Shown here in pieces: positions 1-5,768 of a DNA stretch of 5,768 nucleotides. Every line of letters begins with the position of its first letter. The stretch's first letter is position 1. The stretch is taken from the NCBI GenBank assembly GCA_913045415.1, contig CAJWPW010000088.1:1-5768 (forward strand), written 5' to 3'. A program made the position numbers and the translations under genes. The notes beneath the pieces are model-generated. The model did not search any database and had not been told where the DNA came from. It saw only the letters and a list, made by a program, of their open reading frames with translations. This stretch comes from an uncultured Fidelibacterota bacterium (GTDB lineage: Bacteria > Marinisomatota > Marinisomatia > Marinisomatales > UBA1611).

Positions 1-1088
1 AGATTTTAGGTAAGGAATTTGAATTTCCTGATGATGGATATAAGGGCACTTATATTAAGGATATTGCCCAGACCATTCTCGATGACCTGGGAGCCAATCT
101 AACTACAGGTGATTCAAGTTTTAAAGAAAATGCGGAAAAATCTATTTTTGAAGACATTAAAAAAAGTCTTCTTAATCTTGGGATCCACTTTGACCAATTC
201 ACCAACGAAAAAACATTCTACGAAAATGGTGAAATTGACAAACTCCTAAGCGAATTACGAGACAAAGACCTGATCTATGATAAGGAGGGTGCCACGTGGT
301 TTAGAGCAACTGCACTTGGAAAGGATCAGGACCGTGTCTACATCAAAAGCACAGGCGAGCCAACCTACCGTGTACCGGATACGGCTTATCACCGCGATAA
401 AATCAACCGTGGATTTGATCTCATTATTGATATTTTTGGAGCTGATCATGCAGACACATATCCGGATGTACTTTTAGCTCTGGAATCACTAGGACTGAAA
501 ACGGATCAAATCAGAGTGCTACTTTACCAATTTGTAACATTACTCCGAGGTGGCGAAAAAATTAAAATGTCCACCCGAGAAGCCAATTTTGTGACAATGG
601 ATGAGTTGGTGAATGAGGTAGGTACAGATGTTGTACGCTACTTTTTTATTATGCGAAGCATGAACACACATCTCGATTTTGATTTAGAACTGGCGGCTGA
701 TCAATCTGATAAGAATCCTGTCTTTTACCTGCAATATGCCCATGCACGAATCTGCAATATTATTAAACATGGGCAAGAATCAGGATTAGAATTAGGAGAT
801 GATTTTGATTCTACACTTTTATCTCATCCAGAAGAAATTAATTTAATCCAGCACATGGTACGATTTCCAGAAATCATGGAACTAGCTTTCGAAAACCTGG
901 AACCACAAATTATTGCTAACACCCTTCAAGAATTGGCTACACGATTCCATAAATTTTATGGACAATGTCATGTGATTACAGAAGATAAAGCACTTTCAAA
1001 CGCTCGGTTGGCACTCATCACATCGGTAAAAGTTATCATGGGTAATGGACTGAAGATACTGGGACTCACAGCGCCCGAACGCATGTAA
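1..1088 (+). CDS. argS: Arginyl-tRNA synthetase, C-terminal part (5' end cut by window edge)
   Basis: This class I aminoacyl-tRNA synthetase attaches arginine to tRNA-Arg in the cytoplasm, using ATP. The reading frame is open from base 3 to the TAA at 1086-1088, giving 361 visible residues; the family usually has about 550-590, so roughly the first 200, including the HIGH motif, lie outside the window. In visible-residue numbering, the sequence shows a GYKGTYIKDIA segment (about 14-24), GATWF (96-100), TYRVPDTAYHRDK (121-133), GADH (146-149), the signature loop KMSTR (188-192; the family consensus is KMSKR-like), the HLDFDLELA stretch, and then YLQYAHARI (242-250), which opens the helical DALR anticodon-binding domain running to the C-terminal PERM. 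NTLQELATRFHKFY (306-319) is typical of that domain. The frame has no interruption, so the gene looks functional. Its stop overlaps the marC start by one base. Identification is very secure; the true start is not visible. Confidence 0.97.
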   Translation, partial: ILGKEFEFPDDGYKGTYIKDIAQTILDDLGANLTTGDSSFKENAEKSIFEDIKKSLLNLGIHFDQFTNEKTFYENGEIDKLLSELRDKDLIYDKEGATWFRATALGKDQDRVYIKSTGEPTYRVPDTAYHRDKINRGFDLIIDIFGADHADTYPDVLLALESLGLKTDQIRVLLYQFVTLLRGGEKIKMSTREANFVTMDELVNEVGTDVVRYFFIMRSMNTHLDFDLELAADQSDKNPVFYLQYAHARICNIIKHGQESGLELGDDFDSTLLSHPEEINLIQHMVRFPEIMELAFENLEPQIIANTLQELATRFHKFYGQCHVITEDKALSNARLALITSVKVIMGNGLKILGLTAPERM

Positions 1089-1747
1089 TGATCGATTTCA
1101 TTCATTCTGAAATTCAGTTTTTCATTCTTTGTCTTACTACATTTTTCACGCTCATCAATCCAGTCGGAATAGCACCAATTTTATTGGTGATGACAGAGCG
1201 ATTCTCAAAGGAAGAAAAAATAAACATTGCATGGAAAGGATCCTTAACTGCTTTTATTACACTTATTATTTTTTCGATTTTGGGCTCCGTGATTTTCAAC
1301 ATTTTTGGGATCACAATAGAAGCATTTCAAATTATGGGTGGTATTTTATTTTTTAGAAGTGGCTTTCGAATGTCTGAAGCAAAAATTGGGCGTTCCAGAA
1401 CCACACCTATGGAACGTGAAGAATCTCAGGAAAGTGATGATTTAGCTATCACTCCTATTGGAATCCCTTTAATTGCAGGGCCAGGCGCCATTACCGCATC
1501 CATGTTATTATCCAGTCAAACGCCGCAAATCTATAGCTATGCAACATTGGGTGTATCTATTTTCCTAGTCCTCACAGTGGTGTATCTCATTTTAAGAAAT
1601 GGTGGCCTTCTGATGAAAGCACTGGGTTATGCCGGCATGAGAGTTATTCAAAGATTAATGGGGTTAGTTTTAATGGTGATTGCAGTTCAGTTCGTAATTA
1701 ATGGTGTTATGTCTATCCTGAGCCCGTTGTTTTCCCCATCACTTTAA
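1088..1747 (+). CDS. marC: MarC family integral membrane protein (UPF0056)
   Basis: This is a complete 219-residue protein, the usual size for the MarC/UPF0056 family of inner-membrane proteins. Hydrophobic segments lie at about 9-34, 50-72, 76-92, 121-142, 151-170 and 188-212, which fits the family's six-helix topology. A polar charged loop at about 93-118 (rich in R and E) separates two halves. Family hallmarks are INPVG (23-27) at the end of the first helix, AFQIMGGILFF (79-89) and PIGIPLIAGPGAIT (123-136) at the start of the second half. The physiological function is unknown: E. coli MarC was named for multiple antibiotic resistance, but later work did not support such a role, so resistance should not be inferred. 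The ATG at 1088 fits the family N-terminus, and it overlaps the argS stop as TAATG. I see no good Shine-Dalgarno sequence just upstream, which suggests translational coupling. The last 9 bases overlap the convergent gene on the other strand. Confidence 0.93.
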   Translation: MIDFIHSEIQFFILCLTTFFTLINPVGIAPILLVMTERFSKEEKINIAWKGSLTAFITLIIFSILGSVIFNIFGITIEAFQIMGGILFFRSGFRMSEAKIGRSRTTPMEREESQESDDLAITPIGIPLIAGPGAITASMLLSSQTPQIYSYATLGVSIFLVLTVVYLILRNGGLLMKALGYAGMRVIQRLMGLVLMVIAVQFVINGVMSILSPLFSPSL

Positions 1748-4700
1748 CAAAAGCATTTTCTGGGTCTGAATGTCCTGCCCAGCAGTAATTTGTAAAAAAT
1801 AAATTCCCGTACTGACCCGTTTCCCAAAATCATTCGTTCCATGCCAGACAAATTTGTGTCGACCAGCTTTAACCTTATTTAGGTCTAAATGACGAATTGT
1901 TCTCCCTAGTAAATCATAAATGATAATATTGACATCTCTTACTTCGGGTAAATCATAATTGATTGCAGTAATCGGGTTAAACGGATTCGGATAATTATTA
2001 TAAACCATGAATTTGTCTGGAAGGATTTCCACATCAATGGATGCAATTCCGTCGGCCAAGGTTACGCCGGTAATATCCATGAATTTGTATTGAATCTGCG
2101 CTTGAAAATATTCCTGTTCTGTTTCCGGAATAATTAATGTAAGTGTGGAATCAAATCCTCGATGGTCTGCCATGGAAAATTGTATTAATCCATGTGCTGT
2201 ATCTGAAGATGTGAACATGAATGCAGATCCGGTTGGATTCACAAAATGCATCTTTTCAATATCCAAATTTGATTCTCCTATCAAGATCTCTGCCATGGCT
2301 ACATCTTTAGGTATTGTGATATTTGCTTTAGATCCTTGGGCAATAATTTTCAATCCATCCGTTGATCGTGCCGCAATTAAGGTTGTATCAAATTCCAAGT
2401 TGAAATATTTCCAGTGCCACATTTTCCCAAACGCAGCAAGGTCTGTGAGGTTTGCTTCACCGTCAGGTTCAGGGCGAACATGCGGGGGATCATCTTTAAA
2501 CGGACCCAGATCTGTTTCAGGCCAAGTTTGATTAAAAGTGAGAATATCTTCTATGGTAATATCATAATCATTATTCAAATCAGCCCAGAGTTTTGAATAA
2601 AAATGAAGCGTATCCGTAAGCCAAAGCGTATTATAAGCCACCGCACTGTCCACGATGACCGTTAATGTATCATAACTTGCCAGAGTGTCAGTCCAAATAA
2701 CTGTGATGATAGAATCACCGTATTCATGTGATATTGTAAGATTTGAATCAACATTGGAATTCACAGATAATCCATATACATATATAGGACGATTGAATTT
2801 GATTGTAAGTGTATCATTAGCTAGAACAGATAAAAATCCGGCAGAATCCGAAATAACATTCGGTGTGATTTTATTTACAACCGGAAAACTATCATCAAAA
2901 TAAATGCCATCTGTTCGTGCGGCTAAAGATTTATTGGTTGCCAGATCAAAGGCACGGATATACGAATAGTACAATGTATCCCGGACTAAATTCAATCCTG
3001 TAACTGTCATGCTGTCTGTACTGTCCGAACGCATCCAATTCATTACATTGGTTGTATCGTCTTCCGTTCCAATCGCAATTTCAAAATAATCAATTTCTGT
3101 ATTATCTGTAAAATTTGACCAAATATAACTGAGTCGAGTGGAATCAATGGCATAATCCAGATCCATTACCCAATAGGCATCTATTACAGATCCGGTATCC
3201 GGATTTTGTGTATCAATGTAAATACTATTTCCCCATAAAGTATCTGAGTAGTTCCCCGCAGAATCCCGCACAAATACAGCACCAAAGTAAATGCCGTCAT
3301 TGGATAAACTCAATCCGCCTAACCCTGCTACAGAGCCTTGATTAGAAAGTGTCCAATCCAATACATCTGTCAAATTTGAATCGGTGCCCAATCCGACATA
3401 AGCATCTTTCACGCCAGCAAGGGAATCAAACTGGGACCAATAAAGTGTGATTGAATCTGCCTGATTATAATAATCAATATCCAGACCTTCATTCCCTTCC
3501 AGAAGGCTCGTGATCGTTGGATTTGTTTTGTCTAATGTAACGGACCTACCATCTGTGGATGATGAAACCTGATCACCCTCATTGCCCGCGGTATCGTTAT
3601 AAGTGATATAAAAGGGAATAATACCTTCAGCATTATCGGATAGAATTGTTTTAGTAACTGTCCAACTTGATCCCGCGTTTTCAGATATCCCTGTCAAAGA
3701 ATCGGAAAACAAAATCGGCGTCACAGATGAAAGACCTTCGCTAGCGGTAAAATTCAAGGAAATAATATCGGATATTTTTGCCCAAGCTGAATCCAATTCA
3801 TTATTAGACTGTATCAAAACCTCGGTTAAAGATGGCATTATTTCATCAATATGTAATATCGTATTATCGGTTGATCCAATCGTTTCATTCCCCGCCCTAT
3901 CTTTTGCCTTCGCTATGAATTGTACATTTAGATTTTCCGAAAACCCATCTACAGTTGTGAATTCCATTCTTGTGATTTTAAGATCTTGTGAACTAACCCC
4001 CTGCCCTCCTATGATAATTTTTTCATCTCCAAGATTTACATATGCTCCTTCTCCAAATCTAACCTGGGACTGAAAAGTACCCCCGATTAAAGTTTCATCA
4101 TCTTCTGGGATAGGTACTCGGAGCGTAAGAGTATCATTGCTCGCATTCCAAAATCCAAAAATTACTTTTCCACCTGAAACAAAGACTGTATCCAATTCAA
4201 AATCATCTGGGGGTGTCATATCAAATAAGATTGATGTTTCATTGGTCGTTTCTTCTACTGTATCTCCTATATTCCCCACCAAATCAGAATATCCAATTTC
4301 GAATTCGATATATCCCTCTGGTTCGGTTCCATCCATAATTCTCCAAGAACGGAAAGGTGTCCTGGATTCATTTTCAAATGTGGTGTCTGCATCAGACCCG
4401 GCAATGAGTACATCATTTGTTAAAAGATCCTCATCTGAAATAAAATCAAGATAAAGCGTGTCTGCAAGAATTGCTAATCCACCATCCATATCATTGGTAG
4501 ATGAAAAAGAAACAGATGTGAGAGTGGGTTTTGTTCCATCAAATCGAACTGTACTGCCATCCGTTGTGGTAGAAACATCAGTCCCCAAATTTCCTGCAGT
4601 ATCGCCAAATACAATATTGAATGAAACCATATCATCATTATCAGTTTCCTGGAAAGAATATGTAAATGTCCAATCTCTATTTGCACCAGAATGAACCGCA

Positions 4701-5768
4701 TCCTGGCTAAAGATCTGAACCTGAAGGGTATCCAATCCTTCTGTGGATGAAACTATCAGGGTATCTGTATCCCCAACTTTTGCAAGGGAATCCGCAATGG
4801 CGTTATTGGTGCGTTGGGCTACTGTACCAAGGATGGGTAAAGTTTGGTCTATATGAATTGTTGATGTGCTGGCTGTCCCTATCGTTGAATTCCCTGCTTT
4901 ATCCCATAATACTGCCTGAAAGGTGGCATTCCCATTTTCGGTAAACTCAGCTATACTTTCAAAATCTGTTTCCGATATTGAAACTATTTTCCCCATTCCC
5001 AAGTCACTCTGATCAATGTTGATTGTATCTGCTAAATTGGAATAGCTTCCTCCAAAAGAAGCCTGAAACTGAATACCACCACCTGGTAAAGTCTCATCAT
5101 TCGGTACTGGTATAACTATTTCTAATGTTTGGTTGGAAGCATTCCAATACCCTGCTACTTCAATCCCATTTTTTGAAACCACATCCCCTAAGGTAAAATC
5201 ATCCGGTGGTGTCATATCGAATAAAACAGAACTGCCATTTGAAGTACCTGAAATCGTATCACCGGGGTTTCCAACCCAATCTTCAAAGCCTATTGTGAAT
5301 GGAATAAAGCCCTCATCCTCAGTACCGATTAAAATGTAACTCGCATAATAATTAAACCCACCCAACCAACCAGATTCTTCTGGTGAATTGCCAGCTAAAG
5401 TAATTGTAGCAGGTCTTAAGGTTTCACTGGATCTATATTGAAGAAATAATGAATCTCCGGGGGCACATACAGATGAATCATTGCTATTGTTACTGAAGAA
5501 ATTCACAATTGGTAATATTGGCAAAGTACCATCAAACCGAACTTTTGAGCCATCTTGGGTAGTCATGAGTGTGTCCGATGGGTTTCCAGCGGAATCTGTC
5601 ATTGAAATGGAAAAATCAACCCAGCCCTCTGTATCTGATGCTATAAAAGTGTGTGTCGCTGAAAATTTTATCCCATCCTGGGATGGTGTTTTTGCAGATC
5701 CTGCCAATTGAATACTTAAGTCATTCTGAACTTCACTAATCGTAAATGATAACGTATCCACGGAGCCA
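1739..5768 (-). CDS. Giant secreted Ig-like repeat protein with dockerin-like and T9SS C-terminal sorting domains (N-terminus beyond window)
   Basis: The frame is open from the right edge to the TGA at 1739-1741. Residues are numbered from the valine codon GTG at 5761-5759 (1340 residues). That GTG is not a convincing start, because the frame continues to the edge and it lies inside a repeat. In order: the end of an Ig-like unit (1-79); two composite super-repeats of three Ig-like unit types (80-410, 411-746); two Fn3-like units (749-854, 855-960); a Big_5/SbsA-like unit (961-1056); a dockerin-like segment (1061-1115); an unassigned beta-rich domain (1117-1249); and a T9SS type A sorting domain (1250-1340). 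Ig-like units end in turns such as AGN...TDGSTVRFDGT. The protein is strongly acidic and rich in D, T, S and N, with one cysteine (C99), as expected for an extracellular protein. No enzyme motif is visible. It is probably exported by the Sec system and then T9SS, and either anchored at the surface or released. A role as adhesin or matrix protein is inference. The signal peptide should lie upstream. Confidence 0.9.
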   Translation of the reverse strand, partial: GSVDTLSFTISEVQNDLSIQLAGSAKTPSQDGIKFSATHTFIASDTEGWVDFSISMTDSAGNPSDTLMTTQDGSKVRFDGTLPILPIVNFFSNNSNDSSVCAPGDSLFLQYRSSETLRPATITLAGNSPEESGWLGGFNYYASYILIGTEDEGFIPFTIGFEDWVGNPGDTISGTSNGSSVLFDMTPPDDFTLGDVVSKNGIEVAGYWNASNQTLEIVIPVPNDETLPGGGIQFQASFGGSYSNLADTINIDQSDLGMGKIVSISETDFESIAEFTENGNATFQAVLWDKAGNSTIGTASTSTIHIDQTLPILGTVAQRTNNAIADSLAKVGDTDTLIVSSTEGLDTLQVQIFSQDAVHSGANRDWTFTYSFQETDNDDMVSFNIVFGDTAGNLGTDVSTTTDGSTVRFDGTKPTLTSVSFSSTNDMDGGLAILADTLYLDFISDEDLLTNDVLIAGSDADTTFENESRTPFRSWRIMDGTEPEGYIEFEIGYSDLVGNIGDTVEETTNETSILFDMTPPDDFELDTVFVSGGKVIFGFWNASNDTLTLRVPIPEDDETLIGGTFQSQVRFGEGAYVNLGDEKIIIGGQGVSSQDLKITRMEFTTVDGFSENLNVQFIAKAKDRAGNETIGSTDNTILHIDEIMPSLTEVLIQSNNELDSAWAKISDIISLNFTASEGLSSVTPILFSDSLTGISENAGSSWTVTKTILSDNAEGIIPFYITYNDTAGNEGDQVSSSTDGRSVTLDKTNPTITSLLEGNEGLDIDYYNQADSITLYWSQFDSLAGVKDAYVGLGTDSNLTDVLDWTLSNQGSVAGLGGLSLSNDGIYFGAVFVRDSAGNYSDTLWGNSIYIDTQNPDTGSVIDAYWVMDLDYAIDSTRLSYIWSNFTDNTEIDYFEIAIGTEDDTTNVMNWMRSDSTDSMTVTGLNLVRDTLYYSYIRAFDLATNKSLAARTDGIYFDDSFPVVNKITPNVISDSAGFLSVLANDTLTIKFNRPIYVYGLSVNSNVDSNLTISHEYGDSIITVIWTDTLASYDTLTVIVDSAVAYNTLWLTDTLHFYSKLWADLNNDYDITIEDILTFNQTWPETDLGPFKDDPPHVRPEPDGEANLTDLAAFGKMWHWKYFNLEFDTTLIAARSTDGLKIIAQGSKANITIPKDVAMAEILIGESNLDIEKMHFVNPTGSAFMFTSSDTAHGLIQFSMADHRGFDSTLTLIIPETEQEYFQAQIQYKFMDITGVTLADGIASIDVEILPDKFMVYNNYPNPFNPITAINYDLPEVRDVNIIIYDLLGRTIRHLDLNKVKAGRHKFVWHGTNDFGKRVSTGIYFLQITAGQDIQTQKMLLLK
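1742..2014 (-). other. T9SS type A C-terminal sorting domain
   Basis: This encodes residues 1250-1340 of the repeat protein. It begins with the signature YNNYPNPFNP (1254-1263), followed by TAINYDLPEVRDVNIIIYDLLGR in the expected order, then HLDLNKVKAGRHKFVWHGTN, STGIYFLQI (1317-1325) and the terminal KMLLLK. This is the classic pattern of the Por secretion/T9SS type A C-terminal domain (FlgD-like Ig fold), in which a YPNPFNP motif is followed by an IYD..G, a W.G.N, a GIYF and a KM.LLK block. In T9SS bacteria such domains direct transfer across the outer membrane and are usually cleaved. The domain is complete and directly precedes the stop codon, so the protein is not truncated at its C-terminus. 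Confidence 0.93.
2015..2413 (-). other. Beta-rich domain of unassigned family, possibly cohesin-like
   Basis: Residues 1117-1249 lie between the dockerin-like segment and the sorting domain. The pattern is alternating hydrophobic strands: GLKIIAQGSKANITIP (1136-1151), an AEILIG strand (1158-1162), HFVNPTGSAFMFT (1172-1184), HGLIQFSMAD (1190-1199), STLTLIIP (1205-1212), AQIQYKFMDITGVTLADG (1221-1238) and ASIDVEILP (1240-1248). The arrangement, with a central loop after which GLIQFSMAD is followed by an aliphatic strand, loosely resembles cohesin-type beta sandwiches, and such domains often sit next to dockerin segments. I cannot assign a family from sequence alone; cohesin-like is a hypothesis. 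Confidence 0.4.
2417..2581 (-). other. Dockerin-like calcium-binding segment with one intact and one degenerate loop
   Basis: Residues 1061-1115 follow dockerin organisation: two calcium-loop/helix repeats. Loop 1, DLNNDYDITIEDILTF, matches the DxNxDxxxxxxD pattern with D1061, N1063, D1065 and D1072. Loop 2, RPEPDGEANLTDLAAFGKMW, keeps D1100, G1101 and D1107, but has arginine (R1096) where the first aspartate is expected and glutamate (E1098) at position 3. The linker between them contains a DLGPFKDDPP stretch. Aromatic helix ends (W1080, W1115) pair as expected. In non-cellulosomal bacteria such segments usually act as intramolecular stabilising modules, so no cellulosome is implied. Structure assignment is by motif only. 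Confidence 0.75.
2594..2881 (-). other. Big_5/SbsA-like Ig domain
   Basis: Residues 961-1056 start VVNKITPNV and contain DTLTIKFNRPIYVYG (983-997), then DSIITVIWTDTLASYDTLTVIVDSAVAYN and a closing DTLHFYS. The theme of a strand of the type L.I.F..PI followed by a short nucleation loop, a TVIW strand and a D.LTV.V...A strand is characteristic of Big_5/SbsA-type Ig domains of surface proteins. It differs clearly from the Ig-like units upstream and appears once, directly before the dockerin-like segment. Confidence 0.55.
2882..3199 (-). repeat. Fn3-like unit, second copy
   Basis: Residues 855-960. The unit shows RLSYIWSNFTDN, EIDYFEIAIGTED, NVMNWMRSD, TVTGLNLVRDTLYYSYIRAFDLATNKS and the closing GIYFDDSFP. 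It aligns block by block with the preceding unit: W in strand B (W881 against W775), a YxEIAIGT/AYVGLGT strand, a NVMNW/DVLDW turn, a GLNL/GLSL strand, a YYSYIRAFDLATN/YFGAVFVRDSAGN strand and a terminal YFDDSFP/YIDTQNP linker. This is a diverged tandem duplication of about 106 residues; protein identity looks low to moderate and DNA identity is not obvious. Confidence 0.7.
3200..3517 (-). repeat. Fn3-like unit, first copy
   Basis: Residues 749-854. Key blocks are DSITLYWSQFDSLAG (769-783), DAYVGLGTDSNLTDVLDW (786-803), the GLSL strand, DGIYFGAVFVRDSAGN (822-837) and the linker YIDTQNP (848-854). It is distinct from the FDGT-type Ig units that precede it and marks the point where the composite super-repeat stops. 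Its AGN turn (835-837) is shared with the upstream units, suggesting distant common descent. Function is probably spacer-like. Confidence 0.7.
3524..4531 (-). repeat. Composite Ig-like super-repeat, copy B (336 residues: types 2, 3, 1)
   Basis: Residues 411-746. Type 2 unit (about 412-518): contains EPEGYIEFEIGYSDLVGN and ends NETSILFDMTPP. Type 3 unit (519-642): starts DDFELDTVFVSGG, contains FGFWNASNDTLTLRVPIPED, DETLIGGTFQSQVRFGEG and DRAGNETIGS, and ends TILHIDEIMP. Type 1 unit (643-748): contains ISLNFTASEGLSSV and NDTAGNEGDQVSSSTDGRSV, and ends with DKTNP in place of FDGT. Each type is more like its equivalent in copy A than like its neighbours, so the unit of duplication is the three-domain block. 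This copy is the more C-terminal one and its closing motif has diverged. Confidence 0.85.
4532..5524 (-). repeat. Composite Ig-like super-repeat, copy A (331 residues: types 2, 3, 1)
   Basis: Residues 80-410. Type 2 unit (82-186): EDEGFIPFTIGFEDWVGN, ending GSSVLFDMTPP. Type 3 unit (187-308): starts DDFTLGDVVSKNG, contains AGYWNASNQTLEIVIPVPN, DETLPGGGIQFQASFGG and DKAGNSTIG, and ends STIHIDQTLP. Type 1 unit (309-411): DTAGNLGTDVSTTTDGSTV, ending RFDGT. The type 3 starts of copies A and B are 332 residues (996 bp) apart, and the type 1 FDGT motifs 331 residues apart. Copies are clearly diverged at the DNA level, except for short stretches such as the one around 5196-5226 against 4200-4230 (about 5 mismatches in 31 bases). 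Confidence 0.85.
5525..5768 (-). repeat. Partial type 1 Ig-like unit at the right edge
   Basis: Visible residues up to 79, plus the two codons before residue 1. The unit contains EGWVDFSISMTDSAGNPSDT and ends TTQDGSKVRFDGT, matching the type 1 units that close both super-repeats (STTTDGSTVRFDGT and SSSTDGRSVTLDKT). It is therefore the tail of a further super-repeat whose remainder lies beyond the window, and it shows that the array is longer than what is visible. Confidence 0.8.

Noticed and set aside
255..477. Small overlapping frames on both strands inside argS
   Set aside because: The conserved ArgS frame explains this stretch completely; the alternatives show no family resemblance.
516..1088. 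Separate 190-residue gene starting at the GTG at 516
   Set aside because: The same frame is open upstream to the window edge and encodes typical ArgS sequence (TYRVPDTAYHRDK, GADH); the GTG is an internal valine of argS.
1088..1747. Antibiotic resistance determinant based on the MarC name
   Set aside because: The family name is historical. The sequence shows only family membership in UPF0056, and a resistance role for E. coli MarC was not confirmed.
1760..1782. Possible hairpin CTGGG...CCCAG near the convergent gene ends
   Set aside because: The stem is only 5 bp with a 13-base loop, lies within the coding sequence of the minus-strand gene, and has no T-run right after it on either strand. 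It is not a credible intrinsic terminator.
2417..2581. Cellulosome component
   Set aside because: A dockerin-like segment alone does not show this. No glycoside hydrolase or clear cohesin is visible, and such segments are common in non-cellulolytic T9SS proteins.
4137..4694. Plus-strand open frames of 78-105 codons opposite the repeat protein (also at 2145-2531, 5133-5339 and 5481-5711)
   Set aside because: They are antisense shadows of the repeat-protein frame, with low-complexity S/P/V-rich translations, no recognisable family and no good ribosome binding sites. Those at 4137 and 5133 are similar only because the sense strand repeats.
3524..5524. CRISPR array, tandem DNA satellite or mobile element
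   Set aside because: The periodicity is at the protein level at about 1 kb and the DNA copies are diverged; there are no short direct repeats with spacers, terminal inverted repeats or transposase.
5759..5761. GTG at 5761-5759 as the start of the repeat protein
   Set aside because: The codons before it (to 5768) remain open and this point lies in the middle of a type 1 Ig-like unit with no signal peptide after it, so the true start lies beyond the window.

Overview
The window is AT-rich and fully coding, with no intergenic space. It holds three genes: the 3' part of argS (arginyl-tRNA synthetase), a complete marC-family membrane protein gene, and, on the opposite strand, the C-terminal 1342 or so codons of a very large secreted protein made of Ig-like repeats. 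The best clue to the organism is the C-terminus of the large protein. It has the YPNPFNP-type sorting domain of cargo for the type IX secretion system (T9SS), which is confined to the Bacteroidetes/Fibrobacteres-Chlorobi group and relatives. The acidic, D/T/S/N-rich Ig-like repeats, followed by a dockerin-like segment and then the sorting domain, resemble proteins I associate with marine Neomarinimicrobiota (SAR406/Marinimicrobia). Calditrichota or Ignavibacteria are also possible. This taxonomic call is inference.

Layout. Plus strand, 1-1088: argS, cut at the left edge, with the catalytic-domain end, the KMSTR signature and the DALR anticodon-binding domain. Plus strand, 1088-1747: marC, whose ATG shares one base with the argS stop (TAATG), so the two are probably co-transcribed and translationally coupled. 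Minus strand, 1739-5768: the secreted repeat protein, which enters from the right edge and ends in a convergent, 9-bp tail-to-tail overlap with marC.

The repeat protein has a higher-order architecture. Three different Ig-like unit types (called 1, 2 and 3 here) alternate as a composite super-repeat of about 331-336 residues (about 1 kb of DNA). Two full super-repeats and part of a third are visible, and more probably lie upstream. They are followed by two Fn3-like repeats of a different kind, a Big_5/SbsA-like domain, a dockerin-like segment with one intact and one degenerate calcium loop, a beta-rich domain that could be cohesin-like, and the T9SS sorting domain. The protein is probably a cell-surface or extracellular adhesin or structural protein, but no catalytic domain is visible and its ligand is unknown.

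The housekeeping pair argS-marC and the surface-protein gene show no functional link; they simply converge. I found no RNA gene, insertion sequence, CRISPR array, riboswitch or convincing terminator.
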